Source of the DNA: Acestrorhynchus altus | Lineage: Eukaryota; Chordata; Actinopteri; Characiformes; Acestrorhynchidae | Reading direction: 5' to 3' | Length of the DNA: 64,000 nt | NCBI GenBank assembly: GCA_034509495.1 | Contig: CM067505.1 | Coordinates: forward strand, 10,009,067 to 10,073,066 | Shown here: one piece after another, positions 12,045-23,799 of the stretch | Numbering within the stretch: the stretch's first letter is position 1 | How the letters are laid out: every line of letters starts with the position of its first letter | Program-made: the position numbers and the translations under genes | The notes under the pieces: model-generated | Told to the model about the DNA's origin: nothing | The model's input: only the letters and a program-made list of their open reading frames with translations | The model's database searches: none

Positions 12045-12310
12045 TGTCTTGTCAGGAAGCAAAGCCAGCTAGATTTCCAGGCATTTTTCTGAGAAACCAA
12101 CACCATACGAAAAGATTTTCTATAAACAAACAAAAAGTCAATCGCACACCATTCAACCATAAACAAAGCTCTGAGGAACAGATGCAAGTTTCTAAAGCTC
12201 TGCCTGCTGGCAATTTTACTTTGTGATTCTCTGAACCAATTGCATTCATTGTGCCTCAGAGATAAAGCACCATTTTGAGAAGGGATTTTGCCGACTTTGC
12301 AGCCACAAAG
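12045..12310. repeat. Diverged duplicated segment, copy 1
   Basis: This is collinear with 13965-14215. Shared phrases in order are GAGAAACCAACA, GCGCAC/CGCACACC, AAAGCTCTGA(G/A)GAACAGAT, TCTGCCT(G/A)CTGG, CTGAAC(C/T)AATTG and CACCATTTTGAG. This is either an old interspersed repeat or a local duplication. No protein is conserved between the copies. Confidence 0.5.
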
Positions 12311-12319
12311 AAGGGGAAA

Positions 12320-13015
12320 AGAGAACTGGTAGATTGTGAGAAGCACAAGTATGCAAGGTCAAGGTGAGGGTATGCCAAAGCTTAAAATGTAGAAGTGAAT
12401 TCGGGCCCACTTTGAGCACTGATTTGGTTGAATAATAAAGTTCTTGGACTGATAACTGACAATAACTGACCACTCAACCTGCCTTGGGCCTGCAGTGTGA
12501 GCCAACGTACACAAGCTGCCAATGAAGTACAACATGGGGCACAATGCCACAACAGGGAGTCAGTTCAGTTCACTGTGATGACTTTGGAAATAATTACTGG
12601 CAGTGCAGCACTTGATCGTGACCGATGGGTGTGTGAGATTATGTTGGAACGTATTTGGAATGCTTTGAAAGATTTTAAGTTCAAAGTCACAAAAGAGCAA
12701 GGAGAGAGAGTGTGGCACGACATGTGCTCTGCTTAGCTTTTAAAAGTTGAAAGCAGACTATAATTTCCAGTCATTATTTCTCACATATACCTCATTGAAT
12801 CATGGAAAAATAATGAGGACTACCTGGATTCAATAATAACTACTGATAGTACCAGTATGGATCCTGTTTGGAGGTGTGTGACAATTCTACACCATGACAA
12901 AATTATTTTGCCAAGCTGAGCCAAGTGCAACATCCTATCACCACATATTGTAGCTGTTCTCTCTTTCTACTGCATTAAGCTTGTTATACAAAACCCAGGC
13001 ATGTGTTCTAAATGT

Positions 13016-13074
<59 letters not shown>

Positions 13075-13960
13075 CACGCACACACACTGTGCATATTTAG
13101 TGGGGTGGGTAGGAGTGCTTTGTTTGTGTTGTGTCTAGAAGTCTAGTGCAGCAGTGGACTGGGCACAGGGCAGGAAGCAGATACATTCCGCTGGTCCAGA
13201 TGTTGGCTGGAGACAGGAGACAGAAGGATCCATATCATCTCAGGACTGACCAAATGTGTTTTCATTAGCATAAATGGGATAAATGAGTAAAAGCAATTTG
13301 GCCCAGGCACATACATTACAACCTTAAATGGGCAAAATTGGACATGTCCACATTAGCTTATCACGCCAAATATACAGGAGAACAAATAATACTCCTGATT
13401 ATATATATAAGCCATATCACCATCATGGTGGCCGTCATCTTGGAGTCAACATCAGACCAGTCGGGAAATTCATCAGAAAGACAGCAGTGTGTTTAATGCT
13501 AACTTAATTCGTTCTCATTTTCAAAAAGTATTTTTTCTTCTGTACAGGAAACGCGAAGGATGATGGATACCATATTCTTGTTTCTGCTGCAACACCTGAC
13601 TGATGACGACTTAAACCACCAGGTTGGATTTTCAGAATGGGTGACACAGCAACTTCTGATAAATCCTTGTTTTTCCTGTCAGGTTCTGTTCAGTGATTAA
13701 GCAAATTTCTTTATGCATGATGGGTCAACATACAGAATCAGCGATACTGGTTGGACAAAAAAACACTTGTGCAAAATCACCACTCAAAACTGTTCTGGAG
13801 GCAGTGCTACCTCTGCTGCAGAACAAGAACATTAAAGTTGCGTTTACTTAATGGAACTGAAGACGTCTCTTAGTGCGACACCGTCACATGTAAACGTCAT
13901 GGTACTCTCCATATTGCTGTGCGATAAAGAATAGATTGTTCTAAATAAATAAGCTGTGGA
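12320..13960. other. Intergenic DNA with (AC)n microsatellite
   Basis: An AC dinucleotide run lies at about 13015-13087. The remaining sequence has only short unconserved frames, for example 12497-12736 on the + strand. Confidence 0.45.
13015..13087. repeat. (AC)n microsatellite
   Basis: About 35 AC units with one short interruption near the right end. Confidence 0.95.
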
Positions 13961-13964
13961 ATGC

Positions 13965-14215
13965 TGCCTCAGAAGCAAAATAGTTTTCAATGCAGAGTTT
14001 GAGAAACCAACATGAAATAAAAAAGAAATTTTCAAACTGAATTGCGCACCTTTCATGGAATGCATCCACATGTAAAGCTCTGAAGAACAGATACACATCT
14101 ACTCTGCCTACTGGTTATTTTAATTGGTCATTGTCTGAACTAATTGCTAGATCTGTCTCCAGAACCATTTTGAGTAGTGATTTTGCATTCAAGCACAAAA
14201 AGACTAGAACTACTT
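13965..14215. repeat. Diverged duplicated segment, copy 2
   Basis: This is the direct-orientation partner of 12045-12310, about 1.9 kb away. It shares the ordered phrases listed there, with many substitutions and small indels. Confidence 0.5.
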
Positions 14216-14366
14216 AACCTAACTTGGTTCCCTAACCATATGGTGTGACGTGTGGATTATCTGAAATGTACAATTTATTCCCTGACAGAACATTAAGAGT
14301 AGAGCCATATGCAAGGTTTCTTCCAACAATACCATGCCCAAACTCCTTACAGATACACTGTCAAAG

Positions 14367-14377
14367 AAAAGAAGAAG

Positions 14378-14407
<30 letters not shown>
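14367..14407. repeat. (GAA)n microsatellite
   Basis: About 13 tandem GAA units. The poly-glutamate frame running through them is an artefact. Confidence 0.95.
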
Positions 14408-14409
<2 letters not shown>

Positions 14410-17280
14410 TTTCTAACTATAGGGTTATTTCAAGGCATTTGTTTACTTTGTGAATATACAAAATGTTGTTCTTCATTCATTTAATTCAGTTGGAAATGAG
14501 AGAATTGTAGCACTTTTCCAAACTGGATTATTCGCTGATAATTCATCATACAATGGTCAGATAGGGTCAGTCTTGCCTGCAAAGTGCAGTTCTAATTGTT
14601 AAAATGGCAGATATTTATAGACTGGCCTTGGCTGAAAGGTCAGAGAAGTGGGCTTGGAACCAAAGGGTTGCCAGAAGTTTTGGTCTCTTGGGTTGTCAGG
14701 AAAGTGAAAAAAATCTTACATCCAACTTCTCCCCAGGTACTGAGGGCATGTGTTCACTGCCACAAAGAAAGAGTTACTTTCTTATGGACTTTAGGGCATA
14801 GTATGTTCAACATCTATAAGCCCGTCATACCTAAACAAAGGTGGACAGATGAAACAAAGGCTTTAATTTATGGGAAAGAGTTGACTATTGACTTCCAGGA
14901 TTAATTAGCAACTTGACTCTTGCAGCTTCAGTGCCAAAGTAAAGCAGTGAAATGCAGGCACCAATGTGTCTTGAATGATATGATTGTTCCACTACACACC
15001 AAACCGTTCCTTTAAGAAGCAAATCAATACGTTTCCTTGGATGTTGCAACTCTATCAGCATTTAAAAATTAGACAAACCTAATCATCACTACATGACTTT
15101 CAGTATGAAATACTAAGGGACCAGTAGCAGTATCCACACTGCAGCCATGTGGGGTGTAGACTCATTGACTTATTAAGAATGCCCTGAGGAATGCCAGCAA
15201 ACACCTTGTTGTGGTTTTCACTTATAGTGAATAGCATTCCACAGATGTTTCAGCACTTTTTCATCCATTTGCTGATGCACAAACACACAGTAACTTAACT
15301 GGTGGCATTACATTACTGGAGCTTCTGTTCTGGTCTCCTGGGACCAAGAAGAATCTCAAGGCTAAAGTTTGCTTACAATTAAGCAGCAAAAAGCTGAAAG
15401 TAGCTCAGAAAGAGTCATTTTTGCCACAAGCTAGAACTTTCAGCATACCATGAAAGGTCCATAAGTAGGTTCACTATATTTGTCTACCATCTGCAATCAC
15501 AGTATACATTTAAAATCTAAATGGCATTTGCCATTGCTGGAAATCAGTCCAAAAACACATTCAGTGACTGCGTTTACAGAACAATCCTGTTTCCATGTAA
15601 TGTTTAATGAACTCTAGCCACACCTCACTAAAAATGTTTATATGTAAACCATCATATCCACATACTCACAACTTCCTTTCATGAATTCCGTGATGGTTTT
15701 CTTTTTCAGAGATTCACTACAGTCAGTCTGTTAGTGGTCAACATTTTAACCAGAATATTTCCTGTAAATTTCTTTGTTGTTGGATCAGGTATTACAAGTT
15801 TCTAAAATGGTTATCAATCTATGTACATACTGATCTACAAATGGCATCCTTCTTGTTCTCAAGTAGCTTGGGGTTTTCCAGGCCTGACACAGCTTACTTA
15901 TAAAAGACTAACTGATAATAAAGCGAAACAACCTTTATTGCAAAAAGACCATTTACTTGTTTCCTTTTATACATCAAATGACTCAGTGGCACAGTGTCTA
16001 TGTTGGGCTGATAGACTTCTCTTAGCTTTTTTCTGAAATATTGATGCTACATTGTACACATTTTAGCAAATGGAGCTGTTATTGGGAAATAGGGTAGGTT
16101 GGCTGCATGTATGTTTCAGTTCATTTGAATTGCACTTAAGTGATACTGTAATTAGCCTTCTTTGCCATGTACTTAAACTGCACACATTAAAATGTGAAAA
16201 GACAATGGGTATTCTTTGAGACTGACTTACATCAAAAGACAAGAAGACTATTTCTTTATCCTTTAAAGTCATTCTGGAGATAGGTTTGTTGATGTTGCTG
16301 TCCATCAGCAATCAAAACATGAAATGTTAGACCATTAGTCTAACTCTTAAAACACTAATCAATGAGACCAATTTCTGATTAGGTACCACCAAGAAACAAA
16401 AATACAATCTCGACTAGACAATATTGTGTTTCATGTTTCAAGAACACATTTGTTTATAAATATTAACAAAACAATAAGACTAGCACTATAATAATTGCAG
16501 TTTACAAATGCATAAATTAGCATCATTCTATTGAAGAAAATAGATCTGAAATTACTCAAGAACACATTTTCTATATTCTTAAGAATTACAATTTCTCTGA
16601 AGGCCCTGAGGATTTATCTGTTCTGAGTGTGATGTTTGTGTGGGCGTCTGTTAGATAATGTAATAAAACTGCTGTGTGGTTTTTTGTGTGGTGCGAGTTC
16701 TACTCACTCTGTGTAAATGACAGTTTGCAAAAAGCAGTGGCTAGTGAGGACAAAATTTCCTAAGAAGAAAAAAATGCACATGCTGTTTCAAAAAAGAAAT
16801 AAGTAGAGACATTATCTTTGTTTCCTCAAAGGTATTCGTGCACTCTAACTTATTAACAGAGATGAATATATAACATATAAACATATATCTGATTACTATT
16901 CAGTATAGAAGGGCTCTCACTCAAGCTTACAGATTGTTTGTCCTTGCTGATTTAAAAAAAAAAAAAAAAATGAGCAAAAATTCAGGCAGTACTATCTTTA
17001 TGGACTTTTTCATTCACAAAATTGAAAATATTAGACAGAAAATTCAACCCATAATATGAAGTCCAAACAGTTTGTCATCTGATGTGGCTGATAAAAGCAA
17101 AACATAAATAATGAATAAAAGTTGGAAACCACTTCCATAGCTAAAATTAGAAAAAATTATTTATTTTACAAATTCTGTAACCTGCTGTCTAGATCCCATC
17201 AAACCTACTTAAAGAAACACTGCCAGCTGCTCATCTCTTAGTTTAGGTCACATACATAAAACTTTTATAATAACAGTGAT
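14410..17280. other. Intergenic DNA
   Basis: AT-rich sequence with scattered short frames and an A-run at about 16953-16969. The 102-codon frame at 14596-14904 has no recognised domain and no splice context. I see no gene here. Confidence 0.4.
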
Positions 17281-17284
17281 CAAA

Positions 17285-17897
17285 AAAGCAAATATGGACT
17301 TTATATCTAAGATCTTAGAAAAAGCTGTGGCGAGAATCCAAAAAAATTCCAATCTGGATTCAGGCCTCATTTTACCAATGAGACAGCCTTAGTTAGGATT
17401 ACAAATGATCTTCTTGCCTCTGATCAAGGCTGTGTGTCCCTGCTTGTGCTGCTAGGTCTAGGTGCAGCATTTGATACAACGCTTTTCTCCTAGAAAGATT
17501 AGAAAGCATGGTCAGAATCACAGGGAGAGCTTTGAGAGCTTTGACTCCCACAAGGTTCTACTTTAGTACTTCTACTTTCTACTTTTACTGTTCTCACTAT
17601 ACATGTTACCCCTTGGCACAGTTATAATTAGACATGGCATTAACTTCCACTGTTACTTTGGTGATACTCAACTGTATATATCAGTACCTGATGATAAATC
17701 TAGATTAAAGAAAATTGAGAACTGTACAAAATATGTAAAATATTGGATAAATTCCTCCTTCTAAATAGTAAAAAAACTAAGGTTTTGGGTCCTAAAACTG
17801 ACTTGATCAGACAATGCTAAATCTGCATGATTTATCTGTCAACCTGGTTCAACAGCAAAAATATTGGTGTCATAAATGATCATTTGACCAGTACATA
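17285..17897 (+). pseudogene. L2-like LINE reverse transcriptase remnant, left part
   Basis: Translating with frame changes gives the fingers-palm region typical of L2-clade reverse transcriptases: QSGFRPHFTNETALVRI, then NDLLASDQGCVSLLVLL with GLGAAFDT, then FGDTQLYISV, which is a decayed version of the catalytic Y/F-x-D-D box (GDDTQ in active elements). Several stops and frameshifts are present. The LINE is interrupted by the Tc1 element at 17898-19285 and resumes at about 19286. Confidence 0.75.
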
Positions 17898-19285
17898 CAG
17901 TGAAGGAAATAATAATTTGATCCCTTGCTGATTTTTGTAAGTTTGCCCACTGATAAAGACACGAACAGTCTATCATTTTAAGGGTAGGTTAATTTTAACA
18001 GTGAGAGATAGAATATCAAAAATAAAATCCAGAAAATCACATTGCATAAATTATATACATTTATTTGCATTTTGCAGAGAGAAATAAGTATTTGATCCCT
18101 CTGACAAACAAGACTTAATACTTGGTGGCGAACCTCTGTTGGCAAGCACAGTTGTTAGACGTTTTTTGTAGTTGATGATGAGGTTTACGCACGTCAGGAG
18201 GAATTTTGGTCCACTCCTCTTTGCAGATCATCTCTAAATCATTAAAAGACACTCCTTTGTTGTCTTGGCTGTATATTTTGGGTCATTGTCATCCCATTTT
18301 TAATGTCCTAGAGGAGGGAAGGAGGTTGTCACTCAAGATTATACAGTACGTGTCTCCATCCATTCTCCTACTGATCCAGTGAAGTAGTTCTGTGCCCTTA
18401 TCCGAGAAACACCCCCAAAAACATAATGTTTCCACCTACATGTTTTACAGTGGAGATGGTGTTCTTTGGGTCATGGTCAGCATTTTTCTTCCTCTAAACA
18501 TGGCCAGTTGCTAAAAAGGTCAATTTTTGTCTCACCTGACCACAGGACCTCCTCCCAATCACTCTTAGAATCACCCAGGTGTTCATTGGCAAACTTCAGA
18601 CAGGCCTGCACATGTGCCTTCTTGAGCAGGGGGGACCTTGCAGGCATTTTAGGATTTTAATCCATTATGGCGTAATGTGTTACCAATGGTTTTCTTGGTG
18701 ACTGTGGTCCCAGCTGCCTTGATATCATTAACAAGTTTCCCCCATGCAGTATTAGGCTGATTTGCCACCTTCCAGATTTTGCATGGACCCCCAGATCGAT
18801 GTCAATTGACAGTAATTTTGTATTTCTTCCATTTTCTTACTATTGCACAGTTGTCTTCTTCTCATCCAGTGCCTTACGTTTGGTTTTGTAACCCATTCCA
18901 GCCTTGTACAGGTCTATGATCTTGTCCCTGACATCCTTAGAAAGCATGGTCTTGCACATGTTGCAGAGGTTAGAGTCTGACTGACTAATTGACAGATTGA
19001 CTGATTTAAGATAGCTGTCTGTAATGCAGGTAACGAGTTGATTAGGAACTGGTTTGTAGGACCCAGAACTCTTAATGGTTGGTAGGGGATCAAATACTTA
19101 TTTATCTCTGCAAAATGCAAATAAATTTATATAATTTATACAATGTGATTTTCTGGATTTTATTTTTTTATATTATATCTCACTGTTAAAATGAACCTAC
19201 CCTTAAAATGATAGACTGTTCATGTCTTTGTCAGTGGGCAAACTTACAGAATCAGCAAGGGATCAAATAATTATTGCCTTCACTG
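17898..19285 (-). mobile_element. Tc1/mariner-type transposon with long terminal inverted repeats
   Basis: The element starts CAGTGAAGG and ends CCTTCACTG, flanked on both sides by the TA target duplication (17896-17897 and 19286-19287). The terminal inverted repeats extend roughly 180-200 bases, including GATCCCTTGCTGATT at the left and its complement at the right. The interior carries a minus-strand transposase remnant. Length is near 1.4 kb, normal for Tc1, so the copy is structurally almost complete but coding-dead. It sits inside an older LINE. Confidence 0.9.
18118..18980 (-). pseudogene. Tc1 transposase remnant
   Basis: The minus strand begins near 18980 with a MCKTMLSKDVRDKIIDLYK-like helix-turn-helix start typical of Tc1 and runs to an EEWTKIPPDVRKPHHQL-like C-terminus at about 18190-18240. 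In-frame stops and frameshifts break it throughout, for example just after the DEKKTTVQ segment. It cannot encode an active enzyme. Confidence 0.8.
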
Positions 19286-19665
19286 TAGGTAATATTATTA
19301 GGACAGCTTTTTCTCATGTTTGGAATATTTCAAAGATAATGCCCTATTCCTGCATGATGCATAAAAAAACTAGTGCATGCTAGTATATCACCTCAAGCTT
19401 AGATTATTGCAAAGTACTCTTGTCAGGAAGTTCCAGCAGTAACCTAAATACTTGAGTAAGTTTATAATGCTGCAGCCAGGGCCCTAAATAAAAATCTAGA
19501 AAATCTGACCATATCAGTCCAATCTTATCAGTACAGCACTGGCTTCCAGTCAAATTCCATATTGAATGTAAAATTCTCTTACTTGCATATTAAGCCCTAT
19601 GTAGGCTTGCTCCAGAGTACCTTCATTGACTAGCAAATCTGACCACAAAATACACTAACAAGATT
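19286..19665 (+). pseudogene. L2-like LINE reverse transcriptase remnant, right part
   Basis: This continues the LINE interrupted at 17897. In order it contains the equivalents of the SRLDYCN motif (TAGATTATTGCAAAGT), LQPGP near a NAAAR-like segment, and DHISPILSVQHWLPVKF followed by ECKILLL. These are the usual C-terminal blocks of L2-type reverse transcriptase. Frameshifts separate the blocks. Confidence 0.7.
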
Positions 19666-20237
19666 TCTAATTTGACATTTACTTAGTCATCTGTCCTACG
19701 TCTGTACATCATCACACCACCACCATTATCATCATCACCTGAGCCATTACTGTAGGTGAGTACACACACAATATGGTCAGGAGCACCTTGGCTGACAAGA
19801 TGATGTCAGCAAACCGGTGTGTGAACTTTTCAAATCTTTCATCTCTTCCTCACCACACTGGCACAGGTCTGTCTCATATACTGATAATGTCAAAGGTGAC
19901 AGCATGGCGGCAGTACAGCCTTGACATTTCCTTGATATTTATTCATAATTTTTCACTTATAGAATGATTCTAGAGTCTAATAAATGTTTATTTGTTAGAA
20001 AACAGTGTCTTATATTTTGTTAATAAGTCAGATAAGTAGCTGAGTCTGACAAGCTTTACAGAATGCCAAGAAATGTTTAAAAAGAACTGCTGCATAATTC
20101 ATTTATACCTGCTACATAGTTTGAAGGTTTAGTTGCCAGTTTGAACTCCCTATCTATTCTAGCGAATCTAGCTAGTCTCAGGCTCTATCTGCATGTTTGC
20201 CCTGATTTGATGGTTTGTTTGTTAAGATGTTTGTAGT

Positions 20238-20420
20238 TGTAGAGGCAGCTGTTGCCTAAATGAGCTCAGGACTAGAAGGTTGCTGGTTCAAACCCCAGAA
20301 CATGTAATTAAGTGCTTAGGTTATTCCAGGCTTATGTTCACATTGCCCACAATTGTATGTTGATTTCCAATGATGGATTAAAATGGAAAGGTTGAATTTT
20401 CTTGTACTTCTAATCAGCGA
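20238..20420 (+). mobile_element. tRNA-derived SINE
   Basis: A tRNA-like head (GGCAGCTGTTGCCTAA..) is followed by an RNA polymerase III B-box, GGTTCAAACCC, at about 20285-20295, with the spacing expected after a degenerate A-box. The layout matches the common fish SINE head 'gcggctgtggcctag…ggttcraaccc'. The 3' body is diverged and its end is approximate. Confidence 0.55.
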
Positions 20421-20424
20421 GGGT

Positions 20425-21620
20425 AGTGGGTTAATCTTATGTTTACAAACCATTACTATTTCATCTTAGTCTTTATATGTTAAAACAAATATCAACCGAC
20501 CTCCAAAATATATTATTTGTTGTCTTCAAATAGCAAATTCAAGATTATTGTGATGCTTTACTGATGCATAATGGCAAGAATAGCATCTATATCAATTCTA
20601 GATCAGGCTTGGCATACTGCTAATTGCACTTTGTAACTTTGGAGATATGGGTAGGAAAACACTTGCAAGGACTGCAAGACACTAAATAACCTGAATCATA
20701 TTTGTGCAAAATCCAGTAATATTCACATCAGTCCACAGCTTCTTTCACTTTCATTACCAATTCTGTATCTTTGATAAATCCAGAGATTGTAGGGAGAACC
20801 CAGGAGCAAGAAATACCAACTCTTACAGTTCACAGAGAGGTTGAATTCCATTGTACTGCTGGGAAATGATGGTCAAGTGTGTTTAATCTTAATATTAATT
20901 GCATGTCTAACAGGCGGGTGATCATGTTACTCTATCCACTAGCACTTTATGTTAACATATCTATGTTTATGTTCAAATTGAATATAAACATATCTACAAA
21001 AGAATGCATTTGACAAGGTGAGCATAGAGCATAGGTCATCTGATAAATTACAATTCAAACATATGCAACACCTCAGCTAATGTGGTGCAAAACAGTAAGA
21101 TATGTTGACATCATTGACCTGAAGTGTTCCCCCTGGTATGTGGTGTTTAGTTTAGCTTTGTAGCTTTGCAATGCACTAATGTGAATTATGGCAATCTGAT
21201 CCTATTGGATAGTTCTAAATAGACTTTAAATGTTTTGACTACAGTAACTCTTCACAACATACCACAAGCTATTTAACAACAAAAGGCCTTGGTGAAAGTG
21301 GTTTAAGTTATCAGTTAGCCAGGCAAACAATTGTCATTATCTAACCGGCCATTATCATCAAATGCTATCTACTACATGCACCTTATCCTGCACTCCCATA
21401 CTGTCGGAAGTCATGTCTTGTAGAGACTGTAACTGTGTATAGTGAGTTTCCATATTAGCATGTTAAATAATTTTAATGTAGATTTTCTTTGCTGTAAAAC
21501 ACAATGTGAGTTAAACCCCAAGTTTTAGGGCATCTTCCTGCCTTTATAATTTTTTGAGTTACCTTAATATAGGTAGTGGGCAGAATCTGACAACTACCAA
21601 AAATGTGCAGTGGCGGTGGC
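20425..21620. other. AT-rich intergenic DNA
   Basis: No gene or named repeat is recognisable. Confidence 0.4.
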
Positions 21621-21621
21621 T

Positions 21622-22205
21622 TTAACTCTTACAACCCTAGATCTGTGGGCAGTTACATGTCATGTTCTAGGATTCATAACTTAGGATCAGAGTAACCTAC
21701 ATGCATGATACACATATCATAACAAACTACAATACCTACTACTACTGAATTATATCCCAGTTTCAATGTCAATAGAGTCTTCAGTTTCAGAATAAAAGCA
21801 CAGAGAAGGGATAATAGTGAGAAATACATAAATAATATAAACTTTTTTGGACTACTATCAAGTATTATGAAAAACTTATGTAAATATCCTTGTTAATCTA
21901 ATCATTACAAATCGCAAAATTATTGCATTTTCATCTCAAAACACTCTGGGTGGTCCATTTCTAACAGGAACATTTCATACAAAGTGTTTTTAGTTCTTAT
22001 AAGCAAAAAATGTAGCTCATAAATATTTAATCAAAACATGTTCAAATTGATATAAATATCTAAATTCTGTTAATATTTACATCTCAAATATAGCCTAAGT
22101 TCCAATTTCCAATGTGTGACTGTCTCCTATAAATACCTTTCTAAATTTTGCTGAGTAAAATTATAAAAACATCCCATAAAATTGGCTTAGGCTTCTGTAA
22201 GTTAA
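21622..22205 (+). mobile_element. TTAA-type (piggyBac-like) non-autonomous element, copy B
   Basis: This copy is bounded by TTAA at 21622-21625 and 22202-22205. The left end after TTAA reads CTCTTACAACCCTAGATCTG. The right end, read in reverse complement, has a related GCCTAAGCCAATTTTATGG segment. The interior is collinear with copy A (6740-7672), with about 170-190 bases missing relative to it. There is no open frame of note. TTAA target sites plus CCYT..ACCCTAG ends are characteristic of piggyBac-type elements. Confidence 0.65.
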
Positions 22206-22209
22206 ATTA

Positions 22210-23110
22210 TAAGGTAAACTTAAATGAATAGCTTGGTCTAATATTCACAATTTCCAAAATAACCCTGATGTAACTCATCAAATAAGACATATGTCCAACT
22301 CTTATATATTTTGTTTAGTATTGGAGCTACAAGTCTAATAGTGCGAACCAACACTAAGAGCTTAGGTTTAACCTGAGTTCTCAGGTTTATTGTATAATAA
22401 AGACTCAAGTTCTATTCTAGTTCCAGGTTCCAGGCCTGATATAAAGTACACATTAAAGATAAATAAGACACACACATATTCTTCAGAGTGTAATGCCAGA
22501 TTATTTGTTTCCCTTGATAATTTACACACACATCATAATGTTACAAATGAAGGGTTTTCCTAGTTCAATCTATGTTTTACTTACATTAAGCCAAGATTCC
22601 CTTCATAAATGATTTGGGTGCTTTGATATTTCAAAGTGTAGTACTCCATCTCATTACAAAGGATACATTCCATTAGACATTTGAACTTTCATAGTCTCCA
22701 AATCAGAGCTTATCCTTTGTAAGCCAGTGCCCCCATTGGATACACCCAAATTCCACAGTGGCTCGAAACTATTGTTCCACTTTCCTGTGTGACTCTGTGA
22801 CATTCTCCAGACTTTTCAGATCTTCTAAATTTGGAGCTGTTTTCCACCATCTAGAGAGAAATCCCTCGTCCAAAACAACTCTTTATCACTTTCCATTATG
22901 TGACCAAGGATGCGAGCACCTATCTTCTGAGTGGGTGAATAAGGACAAAATAAGGAAAGTGCTACACTGTGACATGAAGCAGTGGGCTAAAGTGGGTAGT
23001 CAGTAGAAATGAAGACAAACGTGGAAGGGAGGGCAGATGGCTTATGATGTCATGCCCTTATGAGTTGACATGATTTGTTCCAACTCTTATCCCTCTCTTA
23101 TCAACCTCAC
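22210..23110. other. Intergenic DNA
   Basis: No gene is supported. An 82-codon + strand frame at 22758-23006 has no recognised similarity. Confidence 0.4.
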
Positions 23111-23111
23111 T

Positions 23112-23292
23112 AAATGGAGCAGAGGTCCTCAGTCTTGGTCCTGGTGTACCACTGGCACACTGGTAACACTAGGTCACTTCAGGAAGGGCTACTAATCAGT
23201 TCAGTAGCTGTATTAGGTGTATTGGAAGCAGGACAAATGTGCTGGGCAGTGTTAATTCTGGATCAGGATTGAGAAGAACTGAACCAGAACAG
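23112..23292. mobile_element. Small MITE of the 'CAGTGG..TCAACC..GGTCCTGG' type
   Basis: The left end (CTCAGTCTTGGTCCTGG) and the right end (GGATCAGGATTGAGAAGAACTG) are imperfect inverted copies. The short AT-moderate interior includes TAGCTGTATTAGGTGTATTG. This resembles a very common fish MITE with hAT-like ends. It is a diverged copy. Confidence 0.5.
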
Positions 23293-23339
23293 CTTGACAT
23301 AAGCAGGACAGATCTATCAATATCTTAACTTGTGAATAA

Positions 23340-23680
23340 GTCTTCTTCTTCTTTCGGCTGCTCCCTTTAGGGGTCACCACAGTGGATCATCTGCCTCCGT
23401 CTTGGTCCATTCCCCTGCCTCCTCCACTGTTACACCAACCATCCTTCTAACCTGCTTTCCTCCTCTCCTCCTCAATGGTCTTCGACCTACAGTAGTCTGA
23501 TTTCCAGCAGTACCTTGCTGGTCAACAGCACCGGAGGCGGTCTTTGTTAACCCAGGCCTCGATCGATCAGGTATGGCAGTCATATTTATGATCCGCATTA
23601 TAGTTTTGGCCCAAGTTTTATGCTGGCTGCCATTCCTGAGGCAACCCTCACCATTTATCCAGGCTTGGTTTACAAAGGTG
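23340..23680. mobile_element. Non-LTR retrotransposon 3'-end fragment
   Basis: The phrases CGGCTGCTCCCTTTAGGGGTC, then GGCCCAAGTTTTATGCTGG and CCTGAGGCAACCCTCACCATTTATCC are hallmarks of an abundant fish LINE 3' region. The 135-codon minus-strand frame over it (23374-23781) is not a host gene. Confidence 0.6.
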
Positions 23681-23799
23681 TAAAAAAGTTTTACAATATG
23701 ACATTTCCAAATGCACTCAACACACAACTCGAACTCAGCACCATCTGAAAATGAAAATGCATTCAGAGAACAAAGTCTCACATTTTTGGCTTATTAAGC

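Noticed and set aside
20238..20420. tRNA gene
   Set aside because: A B-box is present, but the A-box and the cloverleaf arms do not pair. It fits a SINE.
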